Source: Streptomyces sp. NRRL B-1347 (lineage in GTDB: Bacteria > Actinomycetota > Actinomycetes > Streptomycetales > Streptomycetaceae). From it: 64,000 nt of DNA. A model generated the notes under the pieces. It ran no database searches, was not told the DNA's origin, and was given only the letters and a program-made list of their open reading frames with translations. The position numbers and the translations under genes were made by a program. Below, in pieces: positions 44,533-52,783 of the stretch. How positions within the stretch are numbered: the stretch's first letter is position 1; each line of letters begins with the position of its first letter. The stretch spans positions 158,505-222,504 of the forward strand of contig NZ_JOJM01000005.1 in the NCBI RefSeq assembly GCF_000720325.1, read 5' to 3'.

Positions 44533-45234
44533 ATGAGCGCTACGACCCCCGAGACCGGCACCGCGCCCCTGCGCGTCCTGATCGCCGACGACCAGGAGAT
44601 GGTGCGCACCGGCTTCCGCCTCATCCTCGCCGCGCAGCCCGGCATCGAGGTGGTCGGCGAGGCCGCGGACGGCGCCGCGTGCGTGGAGCTCGCCCGGCGC
44701 CTTCGCCCCGACGTGTGCCTGGTCGACGTCCGCATGCCGAAGCTCAACGGCCTGGAGGTGACCCGGCTCCTCGCGGGGCCGGACGCGGTCGACCCCCTGC
44801 ACGTCGTCGTGGTGACCACCTTCGACCAGGACGACTACCTGGACGAGGCCCTGCGCTCCGGCGCCGTCGGCTTCCTGCTCAAGGACGCGGGGCCCGGCCT
44901 CCTGGTGGAGGCGGTGCGCGCGGCCGCACGCGGCGACGCCCTGGTCTCGCCCGCCGTCACGCTGCGGCTGCTGTCGCGCATGGCGGACCGGCACGGCCCG
45001 CAGTGCGGCGCGGCGGCCGAAGGGGCCTCGCCGCACGAGCTGTCCGAACGGGAGCTGGACGTCGCCCGGCTCGTGGCGCGCGGCCGCACCAACCAGGAGA
45101 TCGCCGCCGAGCTGTTCATCTCCGTCGCCACCGTGAAGAGCCATCTGGTCAACATCCAGGCCAAGCTCGCCGTCCGCAACCGCGTCGAGATCGCGGCCTG
45201 GGCCTGGGAGTCGGGGCAGATGGGCCGCGCCTGA
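44533..45234 (+). CDS. NarL/LuxR-family response regulator
   Basis: A 233-residue response regulator, partner of the kinase directly upstream. Receiver domain residues include Asp19/Asp20 ([12 protein letters not shown]), the phospho-acceptor Asp65 ([13 protein letters not shown]), the threonine pair in [12 protein letters not shown] and the conserved lysine of [15 protein letters not shown]. The C-terminal GerE/LuxR domain has [20 protein letters not shown] followed by [19 protein letters not shown]. Intergenic distance to the kinase is 5 bases. Confidence 0.95.
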   Translation: MSATTPETGTAPLRVLIADDQEMVRTGFRLILAAQPGIEVVGEAADGAACVELARRLRPDVCLVDVRMPKLNGLEVTRLLAGPDAVDPLHVVVVTTFDQDDYLDEALRSGAVGFLLKDAGPGLLVEAVRAAARGDALVSPAVTLRLLSRMADRHGPQCGAAAEGASPHELSERELDVARLVARGRTNQEIAAELFISVATVKSHLVNIQAKLAVRNRVEIAAWAWESGQMGRA

Positions 45235-45237
45235 CGG

Positions 45238-46452
45238 TCAGGCCAGCCACCGCACCGGCGTCGCCCGGCGCACGTGGACGAGGACGTCGAATGCGTCGGC
45301 GAGCGACGCGACCGCGACGTACTGGGACGCGTCCTGGGCCGGGTCGTAGACGCCGCTGATCACGCGGAGCCTCGCGGGGCCGTCCCACTGGCGGCGTACG
45401 TCGGCGTGGCGCAGGTCCAGCCAGCGGGCGGGCACGTCCGGCTCCCCGAGCCGCGCGTCGACGAGCTCCGCGCCCGGCTCGGGGACGGCGACGACTCCGA
45501 GGTCCCCGTGGTGGAAGCCGATCGCCACGGAGACGTACCGCGCGCCGTAGCGCTCCCGCAGGAGCGCGCCCGCGGTGGGCTGCGGACCGGACTCGGGAGC
45601 CATGCCCATGGTCGTCCCGGCCGCCGCCGTGTGCGCGATCCCGTCCCAATAGACCATGCGCAGGCCGGTCCCGCGGTGGGCGTCATCGAGGGCGTCCGCC
45701 TCCGTCGCGGTGTCGTTCGTGAAGCTGCCGCGCCCGGCGACGCTGCCCGCGTGGAACCTCTCGATCAGCCGCATCCGGGTCACGGCGTCGTCGTCATCGC
45801 CGATGCCGGGCAGCGCCAGGACCAGCGCGAGCGCGTCGCGGGCGTGCTCCACGAACGGCCGCCCGGGATGGGTGCCCCGGGCACGCTGCACGTGCTCGTC
45901 GGTGTCGTGCGCGGTCCGGATCGGGGCGAGGTGGGACGCCACTCGCGCGAGCCGGTCCGGCGCGGTCGCGCGCACGTGGTCCAGGACCGCGTCGTAGTCC
46001 TCGGACCGCGCCTGCGCGGGCTTCACGCTGAAGATCCGTACGGGGTCGTCCGGGCGGTCCCGGTTGAACTCCCTCATCCAGTCCAGGGCTTCGGCCATCT
46101 CGGCGGTGCGCCACGGGCGCCAGGCACCGGCGAGCGCGGCCTCGGCCGAGCCCTCGCCGAGGCGCACGTACCGGTCGAGGTCGGCGGCGACGTCGGCGCT
46201 GTCCTGCACGGCGAGCGCCCGGAACCCGTGCTGCCGGACGAGCCGGCGGAAGAGCTGGTCACGGATGCCGAAGGTCTCCCGGGAGAACCGCGTGGACTCG
46301 CCGATGCCGACGATGGCGGCCTCGGCGGCGAGGGCCTCGGCCAGGGCGTCGAGGGCGGCACCGGACAGCGGGCCGGAGTCGGTGGGCTGCCGACCGGGGG
46401 CGTCCACGAGCGAGGGGAGGGAGGCCTGCAGAGCGGTGGTGTCGTTCGTCAT
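45238..46452 (-). CDS. Erythromycin esterase family homologue with altered active site
   Basis: A 404-residue protein of the Ere/succinoglycan-biosynthesis family. The expected fold is present: AIVGIGESTRFSRETFGIRD near the N-terminus, then FRALAVQDSADVAADLDRYV, the central RDALALVLALPGIGDDD helix and YGARYVSVAIGFHHGDLGVV. However, the N-terminal motif reads GESTRF, with Arg55 where Ere enzymes have the catalytic base histidine, and WDGIAH (269-274) stands for WAHNAH, so one of the two later histidines is glycine. Only the glutamate and one histidine remain, so macrolide esterase activity is doubtful. Starts at 46461 or 46467 are also possible. Confidence 0.82.
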   Translation of the reverse strand: MTNDTTALQASLPSLVDAPGRQPTDSGPLSGAALDALAEALAAEAAIVGIGESTRFSRETFGIRDQLFRRLVRQHGFRALAVQDSADVAADLDRYVRLGEGSAEAALAGAWRPWRTAEMAEALDWMREFNRDRPDDPVRIFSVKPAQARSEDYDAVLDHVRATAPDRLARVASHLAPIRTAHDTDEHVQRARGTHPGRPFVEHARDALALVLALPGIGDDDDAVTRMRLIERFHAGSVAGRGSFTNDTATEADALDDAHRGTGLRMVYWDGIAHTAAAGTTMGMAPESGPQPTAGALLRERYGARYVSVAIGFHHGDLGVVAVPEPGAELVDARLGEPDVPARWLDLRHADVRRQWDGPARLRVISGVYDPAQDASQYVAVASLADAFDVLVHVRRATPVRWLA

Positions 46453-46508
46453 GCCCCACATGCTCATAGGTGAAGTTTGGTTGAGGTCAAGGAGCGGCTC
46501 ACTGCTCC

Positions 46509-47966
46509 TCATCGGCGGACGCGCGCTCCGCCCCTGGCCCGGGTGAGGAGCGCGTAGAGGGACGAGGCGACGACGATGCCGACGGGCAGCGAGAGGTCCA
46601 TGTCGCCCAGGGCCCCGGCGATCGGCCCGGTGTACAGGGTGTCGACGCACAGGGCCGCCGCGGTGACGCCGCCCGCCAGGGCCAGGGCTCCGGCCGGGTT
46701 GACCCCTGCGGTGTACCAGAAGGGGCTGCCGGGGGTCTCGTCCATCAGGGCCGGACCGTCGTAGCGGTTGTGGCGCAGCAGGATGTCCGTGGCGTAGACG
46801 GCGGTCGCCGGGCCGAGCAGGACGACGGTGAGCTGGAGGACGTTGCTGACGGTGTCGAGGAAGTCGGAGACGAGGAGCGCGTACAGGGTGAGGGAGACCG
46901 CGGCGGCGCCGTCGGCGAGCACGCTGAGGGAGCGGCGGATGCGGATGCCGACGGCCTGGAGGGCGAGCCCGGCGCTGTAGGAGGTCAGGGCGTTGAGGGC
47001 GATCGTGCCGAGGACGAGGGCGAGCAGGAAGACCGGGTCGAACCAGCCCGGCAGGATCCGCTGCAGCCCGGCCTGCGGGTCCGTCATGTCGACCGCCGTC
47101 GCGGCGAGCGCCCCGAGGGAGCACACGGCGACGCCGGGCAGGAAGCCGCCGAGCGCGGTCCAGCCGAGGACGGCCTTCGCGGACGTCGTCCTCGGCAGAT
47201 AGCGGGAGAAGTCGGCGCTCGTGGTGTACGACAGCGGGGCGGCGCCGATCAGGGTGACGCCGGAGAAGAGGACCGCCCACAACTCGGCACCGGTCAGCGG
47301 TTCGGCGGGCGCGTAGGCGTAGTCGGCGTGCTGGAACACGCAGACCGCGACGACGGCGAAGACGGCGGTGAGCGTCAGGGTGATCGGCAGGTACAGCTTC
47401 ATGATGGTGGCGTGGCCGTACACGCCGATGGTCAGGGTGAGCGCGGCGATGGCGAGAACCACGGCGACCTTCACGCCGGTGCCCGCGGTGACACCGGTCT
47501 TCTCGACGAGCGAGAACGCGGCGGTCGCGGCGGCGGCGAGGTTCAGGGCGAAGTACGAGACGGAGATCATCCAGCCGACGACCGCGTTGTTGACCCGGTT
47601 GCCGCGGATTCCGAACATCGCCCGCGTGATCACTTCGCTCGGGGCGCCCGCGGCCGGGCCGGATATCGCGAGCAGCCCGGTGAGGGACCAGAACAGATTG
47701 CCCGTCACGATCACCGCGAGGGCCTGCCACAGCGTCAGGCCCATCAGGATCAGGGTGCCGCCGACGATGAGGCTCAGGTAGTTGACGTTCGCCGCGGCCC
47801 AGACGGAGAACAGCCGCCGGGGGTGGCCGTGGCGCTCCCGCTCGGGGATGTGGTCGATGCCGTGGGCCTCGATGCGGCCTGCCCCGCCCGTCGGGGGCGG
47901 CGCCTCCTGGTGCGCCGTCCGGGGGCTGAGGGGGACTTCGTGCGGGTCGGGAAGCGTGGACGCCAT
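46509..47966 (-). CDS. NCS1-family permease (cytosine/purine/allantoin type)
   Basis: A 485-residue membrane transporter with about 12 transmembrane helices. A cytoplasmic N-terminus of 55 residues ends in HPRRLFSVWAAANVNYLSLI, the signature entry into TM1. TM-associated family features include GAPSEVITRAMFGIRGNRV between TM2 and TM3, and ADFSRYLPR between later helices, which is strongly conserved in NCS1 cytosine permeases. These proteins import purines, pyrimidines, hydantoins or allantoin with protons or sodium. It is divergent from a TetR regulator, with an amidohydrolase beyond it, so the import and hydrolysis of a nitrogen-containing compound is the likely job. Confidence 0.88.
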   Translation of the reverse strand: MASTLPDPHEVPLSPRTAHQEAPPPTGGAGRIEAHGIDHIPERERHGHPRRLFSVWAAANVNYLSLIVGGTLILMGLTLWQALAVIVTGNLFWSLTGLLAISGPAAGAPSEVITRAMFGIRGNRVNNAVVGWMISVSYFALNLAAAATAAFSLVEKTGVTAGTGVKVAVVLAIAALTLTIGVYGHATIMKLYLPITLTLTAVFAVVAVCVFQHADYAYAPAEPLTGAELWAVLFSGVTLIGAAPLSYTTSADFSRYLPRTTSAKAVLGWTALGGFLPGVAVCSLGALAATAVDMTDPQAGLQRILPGWFDPVFLLALVLGTIALNALTSYSAGLALQAVGIRIRRSLSVLADGAAAVSLTLYALLVSDFLDTVSNVLQLTVVLLGPATAVYATDILLRHNRYDGPALMDETPGSPFWYTAGVNPAGALALAGGVTAAALCVDTLYTGPIAGALGDMDLSLPVGIVVASSLYALLTRARGGARVRR

Positions 47967-48003
47967 GCGGCCCCTCCGGATGCTGGATACCCACCTGCTT
48001 GTT

Positions 48004-48023
48004 TATTGGTCGCACACTCAATA
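48004..48023. promoter_or_regulatory. Candidate TetR operator in divergent promoter
   Basis: TATTG (48004-48008) and CAATA (48019-48023) form an inverted repeat with a 10-base spacer. It sits in the 59-base gap between the divergent NCS1 permease and TetR genes, where the sequence is also locally AT-rich. Confidence 0.45.
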
Positions 48024-48025
48024 GC

Positions 48026-48676
48026 ATGGATTCCGTGACGTCAAGGCTCCAGAACAAGCGAATTCGTAAATCCCCAGCGGCAAGACGTGCGGAAATCGTT
48101 GCGGCAGCGGCTCAGGTGGCACTGACCGAGGGCTTGGAGTGCATCACGCTCCGGCGCATCGCCGGGGAACTCGACGTCAGGCCGGGGCTCATCAGCCACT
48201 ACTTCCCGGCCGTGGACGACCTGGTGGCCGAGGCCTACGGCACCGCCGCCGGCTCCGAACTCGACGAACTCCTCCCGGCCGACCGGGCCGACGCCACCTG
48301 CACCCAGCACCTGGCGCGGTTCTTCGCCCTGGCCGCAGGGGAGACATACGACGACATCAGTCGTCTCTGGCTCAACGCCCGGCACCTCAGCCGCTACCGA
48401 CCCGCGCTGTGTGCCCGCGTCACCACGCAGGAGGCCGCCTGGCGCGACCGGTTCGAAGGGCACATCCGCGACGGCGTCGCACGGGGGGAGTTCCGCACCG
48501 ATGACCCGATGGTGACGGCCATGCAGATCCTGGTCGTCCTCGACGGCCTCGGCGTGCTCGTCAACAGCGGTGACACCGCCGACAGCCCGCCCGAGGTGCT
48601 GCGCATGCCCGCCACCACGGCCGAGCGTGAACTCGGCCTCGAACCGGGCTCCCTGAGCCCCCCGACGTCCGACTGA
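48026..48676 (+). CDS. TetR-family transcriptional regulator
   Basis: A 216-residue regulator from the ATG at 48026. The N-terminal DNA-binding domain (about 12-62) reads KSPAARRAEIVAAAAQVALT then ITLRRIAGELDVRPGLISHY with FPAVDDLVAEAY, typical TetR spacing; the C-terminal dimerisation and ligand domain is BetI-like. It is divergent from the NCS1 permease and precedes an amidohydrolase in the same direction. A short dyad at 48004-48023 lies between the divergent starts. It probably represses uptake and degradation of the permease substrate. Confidence 0.9.
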   Translation: MDSVTSRLQNKRIRKSPAARRAEIVAAAAQVALTEGLECITLRRIAGELDVRPGLISHYFPAVDDLVAEAYGTAAGSELDELLPADRADATCTQHLARFFALAAGETYDDISRLWLNARHLSRYRPALCARVTTQEAAWRDRFEGHIRDGVARGEFRTDDPMVTAMQILVVLDGLGVLVNSGDTADSPPEVLRMPATTAERELGLEPGSLSPPTSD

Positions 48677-48783
48677 CCCGCCCGCGGCACGCCTTCCCGT
48701 GACGTGCCGCCGATCCCGACCGATTCCCCTCGCAGCACGCTGAGCGTCGCCGCTCCCACCGACGACCCCGCAAGGAGACCCCC

Positions 48784-50409
48784 GTGCGCACTTCCCTGAT
48801 CCTGCTCTCGGCCCGTCTGCTCGACCCGGTGTCCGGCGAGTTCCTGCCGCAGACCGCGCTCGCCGCGGCGGGCGGACGCATCACCGCCCTCGGCGACGCC
48901 CGCGAGGTCCGCGCGCTCGCGGACCCCGCCACCGAGGTGATCGACCTCAAGGGCGCGGTGGTGACACCGGGCCTGGTCGACGGCCACATCCACCCCGTCT
49001 CCGGCGCCGAACTCACCGAGGGCCTCGACCTGTCGGCCTGTACCGACGTGGCACAGGTACGCGAAGCGCTCGCCCGCGAGGTACGCGACCTCGCCCCCGG
49101 CGCGTGGCTGCGCGGCTGGGGCCTCGACCCCAACGTGTTCGCGGGCGGCCCCGTCACGACCGCCCCCTTCGACGCCGTGCTCGACGGCGTGCCCGCCCGA
49201 CTGCTGCTCTTCGACGCCCACTCCGCGCTGGCCAGCCGCCGCGCCCTCGAACTCGCGGGCGTCGACGGACCGCGGACCTTCGACCAGGCGACCGCCGAGG
49301 TGGTGTGCGACGCCGAGGGGCGGCCCACCGGGCTGCTCCTTGAGGAGGCCGCCTGCGAACTCGTGGAGCGGCTCGCCCCGCAGCTCACCTACGAGGAGCG
49401 CCGCGCCCGGCTCGCCGCCGCGCTGCAGACCATGGCCGCCGCGGGCCTCACTGGCGGCCACGCCATGGACGCCAACGGCGACAGCCTCGCCTTCTACGCC
49501 GAGCTCGACGCGGCCGGGCAGCTGCCGCTGCGGCTGCGGGTCGCCCCGTGGTGCCAGCCCGGCACCGACGCCGACGGCCTGCGCGCGCTCATCGACCAGC
49601 AGGGCGCGGGCGGCCGCCGGTGGCGCACCGACGGCGTGAAGATCTTCATGGACGGCACCATTGACAACGGCACCGCGTGGCTGGAACAGCCCGACTGCCA
49701 CGGCGAGTCCCGGCACGCCTTCTGGCCGGACCCCGAGGAGTACACCCGCGTCATCGGCACGCTCCACCGCGCCGGAGTGCCCACCGCCACCCACGCCATC
49801 GGCGACGCGGCCGTACGCCACGTCCTCGACGCCGTCGAGAAGGCCCAGGCCGACGACTGGCGAGCAGTACGCCACCGGGTCGAGCACATCGAGACCGTCC
49901 CCGACGACACCCTGCGCCGGTTCGCGGACCTCGGCGTGGTCGCCTCCATGCAGCCGACCCACTGCTGCGACTTCACCCGGGCCGACCACACCGACAACTG
50001 GTCGCTCCGGCTCGGCGAGGAGCGCGCCGGGCGTGCCTGGCGCTGCCGCGACCTGTACGACTCCGGGGCCGTTGTCGTCCTCGGCTCCGACTGGCCCATC
50101 GCGCCTGCCCCGCCGCTCGGCGTCATGGCCGGGGCCCGCCACCGCCGCCCGAGCCGCGACCTCACCCAGGCCCCGCACGGCCCGGAGCAGGCCCTCACGG
50201 CCCTTGAGGCGCTCCAGGGCATGACCGTCAACGCCGCCTACGCGGCCGGTGAGGAGCACGATGCGGGCCGCATCGCGATCGGCCACCGCGCCGACCTGAC
50301 CGTCCTCGCCGCCGATCCGCTCACCACCGCCGCCACCGAACTGCCGGACCTGCCGGTCCTGCTCACGGCCGTCGACGGCGAACCGACCCACCGCGACCCC
50401 CGGTTGTGA
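48784..50409 (+). CDS. Amidohydrolase family protein (YtcJ-like)
   Basis: A 541-residue metal-dependent hydrolase of the amidohydrolase_3 type. GTG start with AAGGAG 6 bases upstream. The N-terminal beta-sandwich leads into VVTPGLVDGHIHPVSG (metal-binding HxH), with further ligands in WRTDGVKIFMDGTIDN (carbamylated-Lys region), PTATHAIGDAAVRHVL, HRVEHIET and VVLGSDWPIAPAPPLG (Asp). Members hydrolyse amide or cyclic amide bonds in small molecules such as N-formyl groups or hydantoins. It lies behind the TetR gene and near the NCS1 permease, suggesting intake followed by hydrolysis of the same compound. Confidence 0.88.
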   Translation: MRTSLILLSARLLDPVSGEFLPQTALAAAGGRITALGDAREVRALADPATEVIDLKGAVVTPGLVDGHIHPVSGAELTEGLDLSACTDVAQVREALAREVRDLAPGAWLRGWGLDPNVFAGGPVTTAPFDAVLDGVPARLLLFDAHSALASRRALELAGVDGPRTFDQATAEVVCDAEGRPTGLLLEEAACELVERLAPQLTYEERRARLAAALQTMAAAGLTGGHAMDANGDSLAFYAELDAAGQLPLRLRVAPWCQPGTDADGLRALIDQQGAGGRRWRTDGVKIFMDGTIDNGTAWLEQPDCHGESRHAFWPDPEEYTRVIGTLHRAGVPTATHAIGDAAVRHVLDAVEKAQADDWRAVRHRVEHIETVPDDTLRRFADLGVVASMQPTHCCDFTRADHTDNWSLRLGEERAGRAWRCRDLYDSGAVVVLGSDWPIAPAPPLGVMAGARHRRPSRDLTQAPHGPEQALTALEALQGMTVNAAYAAGEEHDAGRIAIGHRADLTVLAADPLTTAATELPDLPVLLTAVDGEPTHRDPRL

Positions 50410-50514
50410 CCGGCGGGCGCGACGGCTCGGATTCCTGGGCGGGCTCCGAGGTCCCGGGGGCCCGTGGGAACTTTCGTCCAAGACAGGGCCGTCGAAGTCG
50501 GCGACTGTAGGGGC

Positions 50515-51336
50515 ATGCACAGCAACGAAGCGGGGCCCGTCCCCTTGGAACGCGATGTCGAGGGCGGCTGGGAGGTCGCCCTCGGCGGGGCGTCCCTCGA
50601 CGGCGTCCGGATGGCGGGATTCCGTGACCGTGCCGCCGCCGGTCTCGACATGCGCGTGCTCCCGCAGCCCTCCGTGATCGTCGTCATCGGGCTCGGGGAC
50701 GAGCCGGTCACGGTGGAAAGCGGCACGGGACACCGGCCCCTGCGGAGCTTTGTCGCCGCGCTGACACCCGGTCCGGCCCGCATCCGTGGCGAGCGGGTCG
50801 AGTGCGTCGAAGTGAGCCTGTCACCCCGGGCCGCCTACGCGGTGCTCGGCGTCTCCCCGCGCGAGCTGGAAGGGTCCATCACCAGCCTGGAAAGCCTGTG
50901 GGGGCGGCACGAGCGACACCTCCGCGAGCGGCTGGCCGACGCCACGACCTGGCGGGAACGGCTCACGCTGACCGAGGCGTTCCTCGCCCGGCGCGCGGCC
51001 CGAGCGCCCGCCATGGCACCCGAGGTCGCCGCCGCCTGGGAGACCATCGTGGGCAGCGGCGGCCGCGTACGCGTCGCCGACCTCGCCGCCGCCTGCGGCT
51101 GGAGCCGCAAGAGGCTGTGGTCCCGGTTCGGCGACCAGATCGGCCTCACCCCCAAGCGCGCCGCCATGCTGGTCCGCTTCGACCGCGCCGCCCGCGCCCT
51201 GAGCGCCGGTGAGAACGCCATCGACGTCGCCCTGGCCTGCGGCTACGTCGACCAGCCCCATCTCCATCGCGACGTACAGGCCCTCGCCGGGTGCACACCG
51301 GGCGCGCTGGCCGGCACGACCACGTCGGCCGGCTGA
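50515..51336 (+). CDS. AraC-family transcriptional regulator
   Basis: A 273-residue regulator. The ATG at 50515 begins the conserved part; the frame extends upstream without coding character. An N-terminal domain of about 150 residues (DUF6597/AraC-binding-like, with EVALGGASLDGVRMAGFRDR and LRSFVAALTPGPARIRGERV) precedes an AraC DNA-binding domain: VRVADLAAACGWSRKRLWSR and AIDVALACGYVDQPHLHRDV. No ligand is evident. The tail GALAGTTTSAG precedes an array of 21-bp repeats and the O-methyltransferase gene, a possible target. Confidence 0.87.
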   Translation: MHSNEAGPVPLERDVEGGWEVALGGASLDGVRMAGFRDRAAAGLDMRVLPQPSVIVVIGLGDEPVTVESGTGHRPLRSFVAALTPGPARIRGERVECVEVSLSPRAAYAVLGVSPRELEGSITSLESLWGRHERHLRERLADATTWRERLTLTEAFLARRAARAPAMAPEVAAAWETIVGSGGRVRVADLAAACGWSRKRLWSRFGDQIGLTPKRAAMLVRFDRAARALSAGENAIDVALACGYVDQPHLHRDVQALAGCTPGALAGTTTSAG

Positions 51337-51350
51337 CCGGGCGCGCCGCA

Positions 51351-51443
51351 AGAACACGTACACCCCACGCGAGAACACGTACACCCCACGCAAAAGCACG
51401 TACATCCCAGGCACCTGCATCCCACGCACCTGCATCTCACGAA
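51351..51443. repeat. Three 21-bp and two 15-bp tandem repeats upstream of the O-methyltransferase
   Basis: Units starting AGAACACGTACACCCCACGC occur at 51351-51371 and 51372-51392 (one base different at the end) and, with four changes, at 51393-51413. CCTGCATCCCACGCA (51414-51428) and CCTGCATCTCACGAA (51429-51443) follow. The array ends 13 bases before the methyltransferase ATG, covering its whole promoter and leader region. Confidence 0.88.
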
Positions 51444-51456
51444 CGGGGAGAAACCC

Positions 51457-52521
51457 ATGTCGAAAACCGATGTCCGCGCGCCGGAAGCAGCCGACGCCGA
51501 GCTCGTCGTGCGGCTCGCGTTCGGCAGCATGGCCGCGCAAACCCTGCGCGCGGCAGTCCGGTTGAAGGTGGTGGAGCTCGTCGGCGACGCACAGCGCCGG
51601 GCCGCCGACGTGGCCGCCGACGCCGGAACCGCGCACCAGCCCATGACCCGGCTGCTGCGCGCCCTGGCCGGGCTCGGGCTGCTGGCGGAACACGCCCCCG
51701 ACACCTTCTCGTTGACCCCGGCGGGCGCACTCCTCGACCCCGGCCACCCCGCGTCGCTCACGTCCTTCGCGGGGATGTTCACCGACCCCACCCTGCTGCG
51801 CGCCTGGGAGCACCTGGACACCAGCGTCCGCACCGGCGAGATCGCCTTCGACGCCGTCTTCGGCACCGATTTCTTCCGTCACCTCGGCCAACACCCCGAA
51901 CTGTCGGCACAGTTCAACGCGGCGATGAGCCAGGCCACCGGGGCGACCGCCGCCGCGCTGCCGCACGCCTTCGACTTCGGCCGGTTCACCTCGGTCACGG
52001 ACGTCGGTGGCGGCGACGGCACCCTTCTGGCCGGTGTCCTCGACGCGCACCCGGCCCTCACCGGCGTGGTGTTCGACACGACGGACGGCCTGGCAGACAC
52101 GCCGCGGACGCTGGAGCGGCACGGCCTGACGGAGCGCTGCTCCACGGCCGCGGGGGACTTCTTCCACGCGGTCCCCAAGGGCTCCGACCTCTACCTGATC
52201 AAGAGTGTCCTGCACGACTGGACGGACGACCAGGCGGTCACGATCCTCGGCCACTGCCGCGCGGTCCTCCCGCCCGGCGGACGCGTCCTGATCGTGGAGC
52301 CCGTACTGCCGGAAGTCGTCGACATCCATGCCGAAGCCGACGTCACCGACGGCGGAACCACCTATCTGACGGACCTCAACATGATGGTGAACGTGGGCGG
52401 CAGGGAACGCACCCGCAAGGACTTCGAGGACCTGTGCCGCCGCGCGGGCCTGACCCCGATCTCGATCACCCCGCTGGCAGGGGCCGCGCCCTTCTCCCTC
52501 ATCGAGGCCTCCGCCGACTGA
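51457..52521 (+). CDS. SAM-dependent O-methyltransferase (acetylserotonin-OMT type)
   Basis: A 354-residue enzyme of the OMT2 family used in natural-product tailoring. The N-terminal dimerisation winged helix contains VVRLAFGSMAAQTLRAAVRL and TAHQPMTRLLRALAGLGLL. The SAM site is SVTDVGGGDGTLLAGVLDAH, followed by GVVFDTT. KSVLHDWTDDQAVTILGHCR includes the catalytic histidine, and LPPGGRVLIVEPVLPEV is the post-core strand. Such enzymes methylate phenolic or other hydroxyls on polyketides, but lone copies are common. It stands upstream of the SARP and lanthipeptide genes and may belong with that locus. Confidence 0.88.
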   Translation: MSKTDVRAPEAADAELVVRLAFGSMAAQTLRAAVRLKVVELVGDAQRRAADVAADAGTAHQPMTRLLRALAGLGLLAEHAPDTFSLTPAGALLDPGHPASLTSFAGMFTDPTLLRAWEHLDTSVRTGEIAFDAVFGTDFFRHLGQHPELSAQFNAAMSQATGATAAALPHAFDFGRFTSVTDVGGGDGTLLAGVLDAHPALTGVVFDTTDGLADTPRTLERHGLTERCSTAAGDFFHAVPKGSDLYLIKSVLHDWTDDQAVTILGHCRAVLPPGGRVLIVEPVLPEVVDIHAEADVTDGGTTYLTDLNMMVNVGGRERTRKDFEDLCRRAGLTPISITPLAGAAPFSLIEASAD

Positions 52522-52621
52522 TCGCGTACGGTCGCCAGGCGCGCGCGGCGGAGCGGACGAGGCACTCGCAAACGGGCACGAGCCAGCCCGTTCCGGTTGA
52601 TTCGGTCCCACCTGTTTCAGT

Positions 52622-52653
52622 CAAGGTTGGGCAAGCCTTGGACAAACCTTGAA
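52622..52653 (+). promoter_or_regulatory. Phased direct repeats upstream of the SARP gene
   Basis: CAAGGTTGGG, CAAGCCTTGGA and CAAACCTTGAA start at 52622, 52632 and 52643, with 10-11 base spacing; CAAGGTT and AACCTTG also form an outer inverted repeat. Regulators of the SARP/AfsR class bind such helically phased repeats, so autoregulation is likely. Confidence 0.5.
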
Positions 52654-52783
52654 CGTCCCGGTGAGGGTGGTGGGGCAGGGCCTGCGGGACGCCGTGCGGC
52701 GCGCATGGAGACGTGCCGGGAACGGCCGAGTACCGATGGCGGAGCGGCCGCGCGCGGGCGACGGGGGCGGGAGGGCCGGTGCG

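Noticed and set aside
45238..48057. A single 939-codon frame joining the esterase homologue to the permease region
   Set aside because: The permease is encoded in a different frame with complete membrane topology; the extension has no family match and low-complexity composition.
51351..51443. Possible CRISPR-like array
   Set aside because: Units abut with no spacers and differ in length, so it is a tandem repeat, not a CRISPR.
51209..51565. Short frame through the 21-bp repeats giving NTYTPR-like peptide repeats
   Set aside because: The repeat length (21) keeps the frame open, producing peptide repeats, but the frame overlaps both neighbouring genes and lacks a ribosome binding site.
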